A DNA stretch of 64,000 nucleotides from Daphnia pulex (taxonomy: Eukaryota > Arthropoda > Branchiopoda > Diplostraca > Daphniidae): contig NC_060026.1 in NCBI RefSeq assembly GCF_021134715.1, positions 14,933,001 to 14,997,000 of the forward strand. Reading direction: 5' to 3'. The translations under genes were made by a program, and so were the position numbers. Under the pieces are notes generated by a model. The model was not told the DNA's origin, did no database searches, and saw nothing but the letters and a program-made list of their open reading frames with translations. This document shows, piece by piece, positions 1-12,755 of the stretch; position 1 is the stretch's first letter, and every line of letters starts with the position of its first letter.

Positions 1-532
1 TTACTGGATTTGTTTGAGAAGCTGGCTCCTGAGAAGCTGTTGGTGATAAGTTGACATCTCCTGGAGCGACGGGCACTGAATAGGCTGTTGAGATGGCTGC
101 GATCACCTGACTGATTATGTCCCGATTGAGTTGTGCTTGGGTTGCTGCCTGGTGTTGGAGAATTTGGAGCATTCTTTCTCTGTCCTTCTCCCATTCTTCG
201 TCATCTGCTTCCTTTTCGAGTTTGTCTAACCATTCTCTTCGTTTTTTCTTTAAGATGTGAATTTTGGCGACAATAACATCGTCCATTGTTTGGTACATGG
301 TGTCGATGTCTGCATTGATCTCTTCTTGGTCTTCGCCTTCTTTGTACATTTCAGCCTGGACCCTTTTTGAGAATATCTCATAAGTTTTGTAGAATCCATC
401 TAGCTTTTTTTCTAATTTTTCGACTTCGATAAACGCTTCCAACGTCATTTCTGTTGATTTGTACGTTTCGACGAGGTTAATGATACGGGTGATATGCTTT
501 TTAATTAAAGTTCTTGCGTAATTTGGAGCCAT
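1..532 (-). mobile_element. 5' coding part of a BEL/Pao-like retrotransposon (gag region), cut by window edge
   Basis: An open frame runs from an ATG at 532-530 leftward to the window edge without a stop, about 177 codons. The product is hydrophilic and rich in Lys and Glu. It starts MAPNYARTLIKKHITRIINL, has a long helical stretch around residues 30-110, then a Gln-rich part. This layout resembles the leader that precedes the DUF1759 segment in BEL/Pao retrotransposon polyproteins. Sequence to its right looks like untranslated leader and LTR. No protease or reverse transcriptase is visible because they would lie beyond position 1. The family call is from pattern memory only; a host coiled-coil protein remains possible. 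Confidence 0.55.
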
Positions 533-639
533 TGTGAGTTGGAGGTGGCTCCTAAGGAGCTGCTGAGAGTACGAAAAGAAGATAATTAGTTTAAATTAAT
601 GTTTTGATTAAGTTGATTAGCCTTTTTGTTTGTTGTTCT

Positions 640-2222
640 GCTCGGTCTTCGGAGATTCGTGGTGCCGAATTAAATTCTGCTGTCTTTTCCACTTTCTTTG
701 AATTCCTTTATGTGAAGATATCTGCAAAAACTGAATGATTTTGGAGCTAGGGTAATTTTCTAGCTCCTTACAATCCCACAAACGGCATAATAACAATTTT
801 TTAGGAAAGAGAATTTAAAGAGTTTTTGCCGCAAGACGGCGGTTTCTAATTCCCAATTTTGTGCTCAGAGGGCGCTTTGTGCCTTCTCAGAAAAAGAGAA
901 AGATTTCCCTTTAAGCAAACAAAAAATGCGAGAGCGTAAGAGCGCGAGATTTGTTTCGAAATGGCGGAAGGCCTTTGTAAATAGAGAGAGAGAAAAAAAA
1001 TTCAAGTTTTAATCACCCTAAGGCGCACACGAGGCGAACGCGTTGAAAGGGTAGAGAATTTTCCCGCGTTTTTTCCAGTTTAAAGGGGAAACCGGCCTAG
1101 CCCCCCAAAAAAGAGAATATTTTTCTGTCGTATTTAGAGAGATCGTTGTGCCTTCTGAGACAGAGAGAGATTTACCCAAATGATTGAATAACAAACAATG
1201 CAAATTAATTCAAAAAATGAGAGAGATTTGTTTTCGGGAAATGGTCTAAGGCCATAGCAAAGAGAGCGATAATTTATTTAAGTCTTTTCACCCTGGGGCT
1301 CACACGAGGCGAACTCATTGAAGGGTTAGAGAAGTTCCCGCGTTTTCCCAATCTAAGAGGTAGGGAAGCAAGCCCCCCCAAAAAAAAATTCTTGAAAGGA
1401 AAGAGATTCCCGCGTTATCCCATTTTTAAAGAACGGGCAGTGAACCCAATCAGCTGAGATTCGTTTTTACAATGCCGGGAGGCGTATCAAGAGATAGAGA
1501 GGGAATTTAACCTAAGGCTCACACGAGGTGAACACGTTAAAGAGGTAGGGAAGTTCCCAAGTTTGCCCAATCTTAGATATTGGAAAGCAATATCCCCCCA
1601 AAAAAAAAAAATTTGTTGAAAGGGAAGAGAGAATAATCAACTTAGGCGATGATAATTTACGTGACAAAAAAAGAAATCCCCCTTCAAAAATGATTTAGGA
1701 ATCCTATTTTAATTTTAAGAAACTTTGAGGAAATATTTTAGCTTTAATTCAAGAGAGAGAAGAAAAATAATTTACTGTTTAGAGGGATCTATTTGCTTAC
1801 TAGACCCCTGAGAACAAGTTAAACTCAGAGAGAGAGAAAAAGATTCTAATAAATGACTGACCTGCCATAATTAAACACAATTTTCTTTGATAAATGGCGG
1901 CAATGATTAAGCAAAAGGAGATAACGAGAGAAAGATTTGAGTGTGATAGAGCGAAACTAACTTAACACTGGTTGGAGAAAACTCCGGTTCGAAGGACCAT
2001 GTTGGAAATGGAACTCTTGTTGGCGGTGTCGACCGTTCAACTTCCAAGATTGAGATAAGAGATGACACCTTTGTTGTTGCTAGTTCGTCCTTATATTTCA
2101 CACTGCCGTATAATACAGCATTTTGGTATTTCAATAGTTGGTTTAGGGTTGAGTAGGGTAGGGAACAATAGATTGAATGGGAAGAGAGGGTAAAATCGGG
2201 GCCCTCTGTTGAGGTCCCTACA
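640..2222 (-). repeat. Probable 5' LTR and leader of the retrotransposon, with internal degenerate repeats
   Basis: On the minus strand a TGTAGGGACC start lies at 2222, a plausible LTR 5' end. The stretch down to about 660 has no credible gene. It contains three degenerate direct copies of about 60-70 bp, each with a CACACGAGG(C/T)GAA core followed by a pyrimidine run, near 1020-1085, 1290-1360 and 1512-1575. Each is followed by a run of C and A. The far LTR end and primer binding site were not fixed, so the borders are approximate. Confidence 0.4.
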
Positions 2223-2286
2223 AATTACACAGAATTAACAGTAGCAATAATGTCGATCACTGTTGGGATGCAATAAATTCCCAACA

Positions 2287-3020
2287 CAAATTATCTTTTT
2301 ACTGGCAAGGCACAGTGAATACAAATTTTAATAATCTAGAATTGAGACTCAGTCACTGACCTACTATGTCTAGAAAATGTGCAAGGAAATGTGAAAATTT
2401 CAAGTTTAAATATCAACGTGATTGTTTCCCACGCAAACTAGTGATTTTCTTGCAAGAACAGTGGAATGATTTGCTGACAAACAACTTATGTCAGTTTCAC
2501 AACTTTGATTATTAAATGATTTTCAAATTCAAAAATTTTTGAACTTTAATTGATAAATGCAAAAAGAAAATGGAAAATGTTGTAATCAAAAGTTGTGATT
2601 ATCAAGATGTTTTTTTGGCAAATCAACACAATTGCTTGCCAGATTGACTTTCAACATTTAAAATATTCTTAGCAATACAGTTAATTATTTCAGATTGAAA
2701 TATACCTTCAGCTGTGTTTGGATGTGATCATTCCGTTTTGGTTTTGATCTTTTAAACTAACGTCCATCCGTCACATTTTCTAATCAAAACAAAAGCAGAC
2801 GACACTAACGATGACTACGACAGACGACTACCAAAAATCTCTTCCCTCTCTAAATTCAAACCACAAAAACAATGAAAAAGCTAAAGCGGTTTTCTGGCTC
2901 GTGGAACGAAATTGGCAATCAAATTATCTTTTTTTATTGGCAAGGCACACGCATGTGGGAAAACAAATTTTAATCTAGGATTGAGACTCAGTCACTATCC
3001 TACTAAATCTTTGCGAAAGT
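2287..3020 (+). repeat. Pair of direct repeats of about 100 bp
   Basis: Two stretches near 2287-2390 and 2919-3020 share the order 'AATTATCTTTTT', 'GGCAAGGCACA', 'AAATTTTAAT', 'GATTGAGACTCAGTCACT', 'CCTACTA'. They are direct, imperfect and about 630 bp apart. The DNA between them has no gene I can support. Confidence 0.6.
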
Positions 3021-3212
3021 ACAACAATTGAAAGAATGAGGTACAAAGTATTTACACAAATAAACGATAAACTTGGTAGCGTACAAATTTGAGAAATATG
3101 AGTGGGTGATTCAAACATGGATGTAAGTGGGTAAACGAATCAATACTGTCAGCGGTGTGTCAGGAATGTTATCTCAATCCCATTACTTTCGGTCAGGAAA
3201 TAATCGGCTGCC

Positions 3213-4565
3213 TTACAAACACTTGGCTTTACCAACTCCAGATCTCATCACGGCGTAAGGTGCCAATGCGATTGCGCTGTACGGGAAGGCGACGTTCAAC
3301 AGGAACTCGAGCGTGTAAAACACCGACTCGTTTGTTTTCGGGATAGCGACGTGAGCAAGTTCAGCTCCGTATCCGAGGGCAAGACCCAAAATCATGGTGA
3401 CAATTATTTGGACTCGGGTGAAGCTCGTTCTCTCTGTCTGGGTAAAGAATCTGTTGGAAATCAAACCGATAAGTAACTGTTTCAAACAAGCGGGAGATTT
3501 AAAAATTTAAAATTACTTTGATGTTAAGCCTAGTCCAAGACCGAAAGCGGCTCCGCTGTAGCGGGTGAGACTGTAGAATGGAGTGGTGTCAACGTGAATG
3601 TATTCCCGTTTGGCACACCACTTGTAGGCTTGACTGATGGACCAGGCCGGGTTCCTTCCCGTCAGCAACAGGAACGAGTAGGTCCCGACGGCGCTGGCCA
3701 AAATAATTGAGGCGACTAGAAGCCATTGGCTGCGCTTAAGGTTCAGCAACTTTGATGAGCCGTAGATTTGATGGGCGATAGAGACACCCAAAAAGAGACC
3801 CAGTGCGCACTGGTGGGGAAAGTGGGCGGCAATGTACATCCTCGACATGACGATGAGGGTCTGGATGACGACGAATGCGCCCCATAAAAGTTGCGTCGAT
3901 TGTTGTTTCAATGAAGCGCTGCAAATTGTTATCAATCAAATTGTTGTAACAATCAGCTCATTCTTGGTTGGGAATCAGGATTCTCTTACCTCATTTTGGA
4001 CGGTTTGACGACACGGTCGATGAATGACTGGACGACGACGTACCAGGCAGCGGACATTGCCATCGAATGTCCCGATGGCATTCCCGGGCCAGTCTCGCAA
4101 GTGGATCGGTACTGGAAGATTTCGGGCAGGAGCGTCGTCGAGTTGTAAGTGACTTCCATCTCGTGAACCCACCAGTAAGGACGGTCACCGTGCATCAACC
4201 TGTTGAATTAAAACATAAAATAAATAACCGTATTCGATGTGTAAGGTAGAGGTTGACTTACCATTTCAAGACTTGGTTAAGCCACTCGACGACGATGATG
4301 GTGCCTAATAATTTGATACCGATGGCCCATTGAAGAGCGAAAATGATGGGGAAGTAGATGGTGAAGACGTATTTTGGATCAAAGACTTTGGAAACGTCCA
4401 TAAAGAAGCTTTCTCCATCGGGAAACCTTGATCCAATAAAAAAAGCAAAAAGGTCAATTACATGCTGACTCAAAATTTTACAAAAATTAATTTTGCTTAC
4501 GATGATTGGAGAATACTGATGACGTCGATGCCATAGCTGTACATTGGCTGCAGTTCGGAAGCCAT
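3213..4565 (-). CDS. G6pc: Glucose-6-phosphatase catalytic subunit, copy 1
   Basis: Hydrolyses glucose 6-phosphate to glucose in the ER membrane, the last step of gluconeogenesis and glycogenolysis. Exons (minus): 4565-4501, 4426-4262, 4199-3990, 3918-3517, 3450-3213, giving 359 aa against 357 in human G6PC. Every junction keeps phase and all introns are about 62-75 bp. The PAP2-type phosphatase signature is complete: K-x6-RP at Lys76/Arg83 (KWLMHGDRP), PSGH at 118-121, and SRMYIAAHFPHQ with Arg173 and His179. Several hydrophobic segments fit the family's nine-helix topology. The last intron uses the acceptor at 3451; the earlier AG gives a frameshift. A second copy lies 4.68 kb to the right in the same orientation. 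A TATA box and paired E-boxes lie upstream. Confidence 0.95.
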
Positions 4566-4667
4566 AGTATAATAAAAAGCTTATTCAAGCTGAGATTTTT
4601 CTGTTAAGAGAAGATGTTGACTGAGCAGCTCTCAAATTCGAATTGGAGTCCGGTATGATTTTATCCG

Positions 4668-4675
4668 CTTTTATA
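4668..4675 (-). promoter_or_regulatory. TATA box of G6Pase copy 1
   Basis: TATAAAAG on the minus strand, about 100 bp upstream of the ATG at 4565. Copy 2 has an equivalent box, and both promoters share the context CGTGTATAAAA. Confidence 0.7.
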
Positions 4676-4947
4676 CACGACGGCGAATGCGGACAGAGAC
4701 GGCCGAGCCCACTTGTTGACTCGTTAATAGCTGCCCCGGAGCTGTTGTTGTTTACTCGTTGTTGACTTGTTTGTCTCTCCCGAACCCTGGTTTTTTTTTT
4801 TCCTCCCTATTTAGAATCGCATAGTTACAACGCCTGACGCATCCTTTTTCGTCTATACCTTGGCCATTCGGTCCATAGAACCTTTTTTTCTTTTTGCTAC
4901 TTAACTTTCACATTAAAATTTCTTTTATGGTCTAGAAAAACATTTCG

Positions 4948-5026
4948 TGACGTCAGCCTCACAAACAGCAACAGGCATTGAATTTCAATGAGCTGCGCAT
5001 TTATTCCTGCATAACATGTGACGTCA
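4948..5026. promoter_or_regulatory. Two palindromic CRE octamers upstream of G6Pase copy 1
   Basis: TGACGTCA occurs at 4948-4955 and 5019-5026, roughly 380-460 bp upstream of the start codon. This is the full CREB/ATF consensus. Neither is seen in the matching region of copy 2. Function is inferred; mammalian G6PC promoters are known to respond to cAMP. Confidence 0.45.
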
Positions 5027-5313
5027 TTTTTTCCCGCCTTTTTCATTCTCCAAGAAAATAAACTATCTCTAATGCGACCCACATAGACGCTTTGAAATTA
5101 AGATCGGGATAAATGCTGATTTTTTGTTTGTGTCCAAATTTTCAAATCAACTGGCGAACTCTGTACCTGTTGACTTGTTATGGGCGAAGGTGTAGATTTT
5201 GGACTACGGTACGAACGAAGCGGTAAACACCTTATTTTGTTTTTTTACCTTTCGCCGACATTTTCTCCCTTTGATGCTTTTAATTTAGGACGTGAATCCC
5301 GCAACGCGCTGTT

Positions 5314-5330
5314 CACGTGGCCATCACCTG
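5314..5330. promoter_or_regulatory. Carbohydrate-response-element-like paired E-boxes, G6Pase copy 1
   Basis: CACGTG-GCCAT-CACCTG: two E-boxes separated by exactly 5 bp, the spacing of ChoREs bound by Mondo/ChREBP with Mlx. It sits about 750 bp upstream of the copy 1 ATG and is nearly identical to the element at 10216-10232 upstream of copy 2, though most of the surrounding sequence differs. Confidence 0.55.
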
Positions 5331-5339
5331 CACACAGGT

Positions 5340-7893
5340 TAGGCCGGTCCGTGCTAGTGATTTTCCCGACATTCAGGATTTCTTGTGACACATCTGTCGC
5401 AATTTTGTTGTTCACATCCGAACACTTTTTCCGAGAATTGTGGATAATAATATCGGCACCGAATCGTGTAAAACTATCAGGAACGAAATGATGGGCCGTC
5501 GAAAGTTCCTGTTACTAAATCTGAAAATAAATGTTATGTTTAAATGTTCTTATATCAACTTGAACTCAATTACATTCTAAAATAGAACACCCTAAATCAA
5601 TAGCGATAACCGTGGAATTATAAATGAAACATTAAAAACTATTATCTAGTTGCTTTCATTTGCTGTAGTGACACAACGCCAGTTTGCGGGCAGATTTACG
5701 TAACGGAATTTAAATGCTATTAGGTTTTATTTGTGGGGGTTTTGTCTCAACGAGGAGTTGCCGGTGTGGAGGCAGGTCCCTCTTATAGTCAGAAAATTTT
5801 CTAGTTTTGCTTAAAGTGTTCAAAGTTCAAATATTTTTCGAATTTGATTGTTTCCCCACAGACAAATTCGGCCAAAGTTGTAAGGTAAAAAATCGGGCCT
5901 CATCTGCAGTCGAAAATGAGTTATTTAATGACCCTAACTGAGTAAAAAAAAACAGCAAGTGCCAGTCAACCGGCAAGCTTAGGAATAATCGTATCCCGTA
6001 CTATTTCACGCTTTCTAATAAGCCCCAAAATAGTAAAAATAGAGAAACAGTTATCCTACCTTAAAGCCTTGGAAATACGTCCAGGTATCCACAAGTGATC
6101 CATCCATCCGAATCCGATGGAATCCACCAGGCGGGATAGGAAAAAGGGGGTCCTCATGAATACACTCACACTCACATGGGTGTACAGGAGGACATTTAAA
6201 GAAAAGGGAATCGAAGAGATCTGTGACTCGATCCGACTTCCGATACCGGTAGGATCATCACTCAAACAGGATGCTGTTTATCTTAATCAAAAATAAAAAA
6301 TGGCTTATGAAAAATATTTGCAGAAACAACAAGTAAGGACAAGTTGAAACGAGACAGTAGGTAAACCCAAATTTTTAGTAAATGGAAGAATTGAAAATCA
6401 TTACCCAATCGATGAGAATGTTGCTGATGACAGGTTGAATAGCAGCACATGCAAAACTTTGCATATCTTGTGGTTATGATGGCTGGCTCAGGCCTCAAAT
6501 CTACACAAAGGAAAAGGTTACATAATGCAAACAAACTGCCATGCATTGACAGGGGGCACATATGATAAATGCTAGTCAGGACTCAGAATTTCAGGAATCA
6601 ACATTTCACCAATTTGGAACAGGTTTAACTCTTCTAATTTATCTCCCATAATCATTCCATTTGTATTATTAGTTTTAATTACCTGCCAAACAGATTGAAG
6701 TGGAGAGCATGGAGAGCCATGACACCAGCGTTCACACGACGACCACATTTTTATAATTTTAACTTAGTTTCCCTAATATTTTTCGACCGTTTCCCAAAAA
6801 GACAACGTGATTGTTCTGTTTTCTTTGAAATTTCAAACAGCCTCTTTTCGAAACCTGTAAACACATGGAAAGCAGACGAAACTCAATCTTCTAATTAGCT
6901 TCTTAAGATATCGATATAAATTTAAAATCGACCTCCCTCCCCTTAAATCCAAACCGCTCAAAAACGATAAACATAAATGGATAAAAGTGGTTGTTTCCGC
7001 TCGACATCCGCTGAACGGATCAGGATTATTTAATAATAGTTCATCTCATTAAGTTACACTGAGCCCCTCTACAAGTCAAGAAAAAAATTAGCACTAACCC
7101 ACAGAAAATTATTTTTAGACCAAAACCGCCATAATAAGACCCTCCATGACCCTTTTAGAAGCCGAGATGGAATAAGAAGGTTTATTCAAATGAGATGTCG
7201 TTCTAGTGGATGTTGCGCAAGACTGAGTCACGAAATCAATTTTGCAACACTCGCCCACGCTACTCTGTCACGTGTTTAAGACGTGTTCATCCATTTGTTA
7301 CTGATTGATCAAAAACATGATGTCTTCGTTTAATGTCGTAAGCATTTATAGATTTTTTACCGCAAGTAAAAAAAAGAAGCCGACAAAAGACAACGTTTGC
7401 AGGTCCTTCATTATTTATAGTTATAACAAAAATCAAGAAAACGAATAGAAATTAATTTGAAAATCTTTATTTGTAAAATTCACGTATTCAACATTCGATA
7501 TTACGAAGATAGTATACATTTGAATTTAGTAAAATGACCTATTTTTGGCGCTTCAACAACAAGATAATTGATCGCATACACAGTTACACATTACAGCCAT
7601 ATATAAATATCACCAATCTGTCACACAAGAAAGATTCTTCGCCTCGCAATAAACCAATTTGTTATAAAAGATACTATTCACAAAATTATAGGAAGACACA
7701 AGCCAGCTTCATCCTAAATTTGTCGGAATGGCTGTACAAAGTGGGAGCATCAGACTAAACAAGTAATTGATTGTCCAAGACAGTCATTCAATTATTTTAA
7801 ACAAATCACGCGGTCGATTGCACACGCCGACTAATATTGCGCGTGTGAGGTATGAGCTTCTTTCTCAAAGCTTCTCTTCATTTCCTGTCCTAC
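5340..7893. other. Gap between the G6Pase copies, no gene seen
   Basis: AT-rich DNA with only short frames of no recognisable content. A patch near 6850-7010 resembles the downstream flank of copy 1 near 2790-2910: both have an AAAGCAGACGA word followed by CAAACC and a GGTT(G/T)T(T/C)T run. It may mark the 3' part of the duplicated unit. Confidence 0.4.
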
Positions 7894-9249
7894 TTACAAT
7901 GATTTCACTTTTTCTGAACCAGATCTCATCACGGCGTAAGGTGCCAATGCGATTGCGCTGTACGGGAAGGCGACGTTCAACAGGAACTCGAGCGTGTAAA
8001 ACACCGACTCGTTTGTTTTCGGGATAGCGACGTGAGCAAGTTCAGCTCCATATCCAAGGGCAAGACCCAAAATCATGGTGACAATTATTTGGACTCGGGT
8101 AAAGCTCGTTCTCTCTGTCTGGGTAAAGAATCTGTTGGAAATCAAACCGATAAGTAACTGTTTCAAACGAGCGGGAGATTAAAAAATTTGAAATTACTTT
8201 GATGTTAAGCCTAGTCCAAGACCGAAAGCGGCTCCGCTGTAGCGGGTGAGACTGTAGAATGGAGTGGTGTCAACGTGAATGTATTCCCGTTTGGCACACC
8301 ACTTGTAGGCTTGACTGATGGACCAGGCCGGGTTCCTTCCCGTCAGCAACAGGAACGAGTAGGTCCCGACGGCGCTGGCCAAAATAATTGAGGCGACTAG
8401 AAGCCATTGGCTGCGCTTAAGGTTCAGCCACTTTGACGAGCCGTAGATTTGATGGGCGATGGAAACACCCAAAAAGAGACCCAGTGCGCACTGGTGGGGA
8501 AAGTGGGCGGAAATGTACATCCTCGACATGACAATGAGGGTCTGGATGACGACGAATGCGCCCCATAAAAGTTGCGTCGATTGTTGTTTCAATGAAGCGC
8601 TGCAAATTGTTATCAATCAAATTGTTGTAACAATCAGCTCATTCTTGGTTGGGAATCAGGATTCTCTTACCTCATTTTGGACGGTTTGACGACACGGTCG
8701 ATGAATGACTGGACGACGACGTACCAGGCAGCGGACATTGCCATCGAATGTCCCGATGGCATTCCCGGGCCAGTCTCGCAAGTGGATCGGTACTGGAAGA
8801 TTTCGGGCAGGAGCGTCGTCGAGTTGTAAGTGACTTCCATCTCGTGAACCCACCAGTAAGGACGATCACCGTGCATCAACCTGTTATATTGAATCATCAA
8901 TTAGAAATGTCCAAGAATAAAGTTATAGTGAAGTTATTCGTTTACCATTTCAAGACTTGATTAAGCCACTCGACGACGATGATGGTGCCCAATAATTTGA
9001 CGCCGATGGCCCACTGGAGAGCGAAGATGATAGGGAAATAGACGGTGAAGACGTACTTGGGATCAAAGACTTTGGAAACGTCCATGAAGAAGCTTTCTCC
9101 ATCGGGAAACCTTAGCCGAGCAAAAAAAATCATTTTAGCTGCCAATCCCGCGCTGTTAATCAATTTCGAAAAGATGAAACTTACGAGGATTGGAGAATAC
9201 TAATCAGATCGACGCCGTAGCTGTAGATGGATTGAAGTTCAGAAGCCAT
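7894..9249 (-). CDS. G6pc: Glucose-6-phosphatase catalytic subunit, copy 2
   Basis: Same reaction and membrane enzyme as the copy ending at 3213. Exons (minus): 9249-9185, 9110-8946, 8880-8671, 8599-8198, 8131-7894, again 359 aa with identical phases. The KWLMHGDRP, PSGH and SRMYISAHFPHQ active-site motifs are all intact. Exons 3-5 and introns 3-4 are almost identical to copy 1, with only scattered single-base changes. Exons 1-2 and introns 1-2 are clearly more diverged. This points to gene conversion over the 3' part after an older tandem duplication. The C-terminus differs slightly (SEKVKSL against VGKAKCL). Both copies look functional. Confidence 0.95.
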
Positions 9250-9368
9250 GCTGGATTTTAGCGGGAGCGCGTTTAGCCGGTGATTTGGTGATTGGTTGTT
9301 TTAATAGGGGAGCTGTTGGTTGATCAACTGCGGGATCGTGTTTGAAGTTGGATGTTCTGCGCGCGCTC

Positions 9369-9376
9369 TTTTTATA
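9369..9376 (-). promoter_or_regulatory. TATA box of G6Pase copy 2
   Basis: TATAAAAA on the minus strand in the context CGTGTATAAAA, about 120 bp upstream of the ATG at 9249. It matches the box of copy 1. Confidence 0.7.
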
Positions 9377-9685
9377 CACGAAATGGAGAGGCGTGTAAGT
9401 GTCATGCCCACCAACGGCCGTGAAAGTCGTTACGGCATCCACACAGACCGACCGACGGACCGGAGAATAAAGGGCTCTGGCCCACTTGTTGACCCGTCCC
9501 CCACCCACCCACCAAACGTCCACCCAACTCCCGCCACCGGTTGTTGTTGTTGTTTTCCCCACTTGTTATTGACTTGTTTTTCTCTCCATCCGATGCCGAT
9601 TCGTTGCTAATCTCATTTTTTCTGGTGTGTAGCGGTTTCAAGTCCGGCGGCTCTCCGCTGGCGAATGCGGGAGCGATGATTCGTT

Positions 9686-9702
9686 CACGTGAACATCACG
9701 CT
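9686..9702. promoter_or_regulatory. Second ChoRE-like element upstream of G6Pase copy 2
   Basis: CACGTG-AACAT-CACGCT: a perfect E-box and a CACG half separated by 5 bp, about 440 bp upstream of the copy 2 ATG. Confidence 0.4.
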
Positions 9703-10215
9703 TGTTTTTCACTCAACTCGGATGATAGCTACTTGTTTCGCGGAAGGCATCAGCAACCATCACGGATTTTGGCGTATTAGATTTCATTGAACTCTCTTTC
9801 CTTCTCATAATCGCTTTCGCGCCACACTGTTCAAAAACAGACGCCCATTTCCAATTGGCCGAGGCCAATGAATTCGCGTCAGGACTCACCGAACCATTAA
9901 AATAAAATGATTTACCCATCGTCCCATCAAAACCTACCCACAAAAATCTGTTCAATCAAATCAAATTATTCCGAATAACAAATTTGGTTTAGTCTTAAAC
10001 TTTGGCCTGTGTTGTTTGTGGAAACAATGAATCAATATTGAACGTACCGTTATGAAACCGGACTTTGAGTTAAGTCATTGAATAAAAGTGCGTAAACAAT
10101 TTGATTTGATAAGGATAGTTGGAGGGGGGAAACACACAATCCCTTCACCTCGTTTGTTAGTAGGTGTAGAGGAGATTTCTCCCGTGACCGTGTGCTGTGT
10201 AGCCCACCAGTTGTT

Positions 10216-10232
10216 CACGTGGCTATCACCTG
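10216..10232. promoter_or_regulatory. ChoRE-like paired E-boxes, G6Pase copy 2
   Basis: CACGTG-GCTAT-CACCTG, about 970 bp upstream of the copy 2 ATG. It differs from the 5314 element by one base in the spacer. Both are preceded by GTT. Confidence 0.55.
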
Positions 10233-10239
10233 TGCGCGG

Positions 10240-11753
10240 TTTGTTATACACAGGACATGGCGGCCGCTGGGACTTTGTTTCGGTGACCATCACCTTCGAA
10301 TTGTGGGTGCCATTTGCCCTACCCCACCACCGGCCAACGTCATCAGTTGTTGTTTGTTTGTTTCAAAATTTCTAGGTTGACTGGACGATCCTGTCCAATC
10401 GCGCATTGCTATAAAAGGAAGCACAGAAAAATATCTAAAGGAAAATGTAGGAAAACTGGCTTTTATTAGACTGATGTTTATGGGTTTGTTTACGCAAAGT
10501 TTGCGAGTTCGGGTCTCCCCTGTGGGCGCCATATATGAAACAGTCAAGGTTCTTTCAACTTTTTGGTTATTTTTCTCGTCGGGATATTCCCAATCATTTC
10601 GCGATTTGAAATTTGGACATTGTTTTTTTCTTTTTTCAAAATTGGCGCTGAATAACAAAATAGTTGAACGAATTCTTTATCGCCCAGTTGGCCCTGAACA
10701 GAGCGCAAACAAACAAACGAAAAAGGAATAGGATCGAGTCCTATTATAGATTAACACACACACACGCAGAATAACAAATTTAAAATGGAACAGAATCGAG
10801 AGGCTCATGGCCTTTGACCGTATAGCACAGCCTTAGTAACTCAAAGCGTGTCTGCACGCTACCTTATATCAAAACGGGTCTATCCCGTTGGTTTCAAAAT
10901 CCTCCAAACAAAAAACAAAAAAAAACTATAAAAATAAAAATAAATGTTCGAAATAGAAGGGGAGAAAAACATCTCGAGACAAACAAGTTTGTTATTGAGT
11001 CTGTAAGAAATCTAGAAATCGAATACCGACAAAAGATATCGACCATGCATGCATATATATGCAATATGGGACGTTGTACCAATAAGATTATATAGTACTA
11101 AACAGCAATAATAAACTGCTCGGGTTATGTGACGAGATATATCAACCGCCCAATTTGATACCTCCGATAAAGACGAAGGTCGTTTTCCCCAGATCTAATT
11201 TATGTTTGCGTTTAAACATGTTAGTCCTGAATTTTTGATAGGACGAACATACAGTCACCAGCTCCCCCCAAATGATAATCACGATGAGGTCCATGCATTT
11301 CTAACGAAGGGATTATGAACTATGTGGACTGTGCTGGGTGATCTCCAACCGCAGGGGAGGGTACCTTCCGGTAATTGAAACTGCTGCGCTTAATCTTAAT
11401 CCTAATTGTTTCTCGTGACAGACTGTCAATTCTTAAACGGTAGAGAGACGGCAGCCAACGGATGCGTTGATTGCGGTCTGCTCTTTCCTCCGCCATCCGC
11501 CAGGTTATAATCCGACTCTTGAGAGACGTTAAAAGCATCAGAGACTTTTGTGTGTGTGCTCCTTCCTTTTCTTTTAATACCGCTGCGCAGTGCACGAATA
11601 ATAAAAGAGCTGGAAGAAAACCATCCAGTAGCATGCTCAGGATCCCGGAAGGTATAGATCTTCACAGGTCGAATATGGTTCGCCCGCACAGAATCTTTGC
11701 CAGTCATTAGCGTCCGGGTCAACCTTCCGGTCTTGTTTGCTCTCTGAAATAAA
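10240..11753. other. Gap, no gene seen
   Basis: Only short frames without domain content or a convincing exon series. Part of this stretch is probably the 5' region of the zinc-finger gene that follows. Confidence 0.4.

Positions 11754-12755
<1,002 letters not shown>

Noticed and set aside
5180-5491. 103-codon plus-strand frame upstream of G6Pase copy 1
   Set aside because: It spans the promoter region, has no recognised domain and is not preserved at copy 2.
7269-7274. CACGTG downstream of G6Pase copy 2 as another ChoRE
   Set aside because: There is no second E-box at 5-bp spacing.
8459-8689. Plus-strand frames inside the G6Pase genes
   Set aside because: They overlap the validated minus-strand exons and introns.
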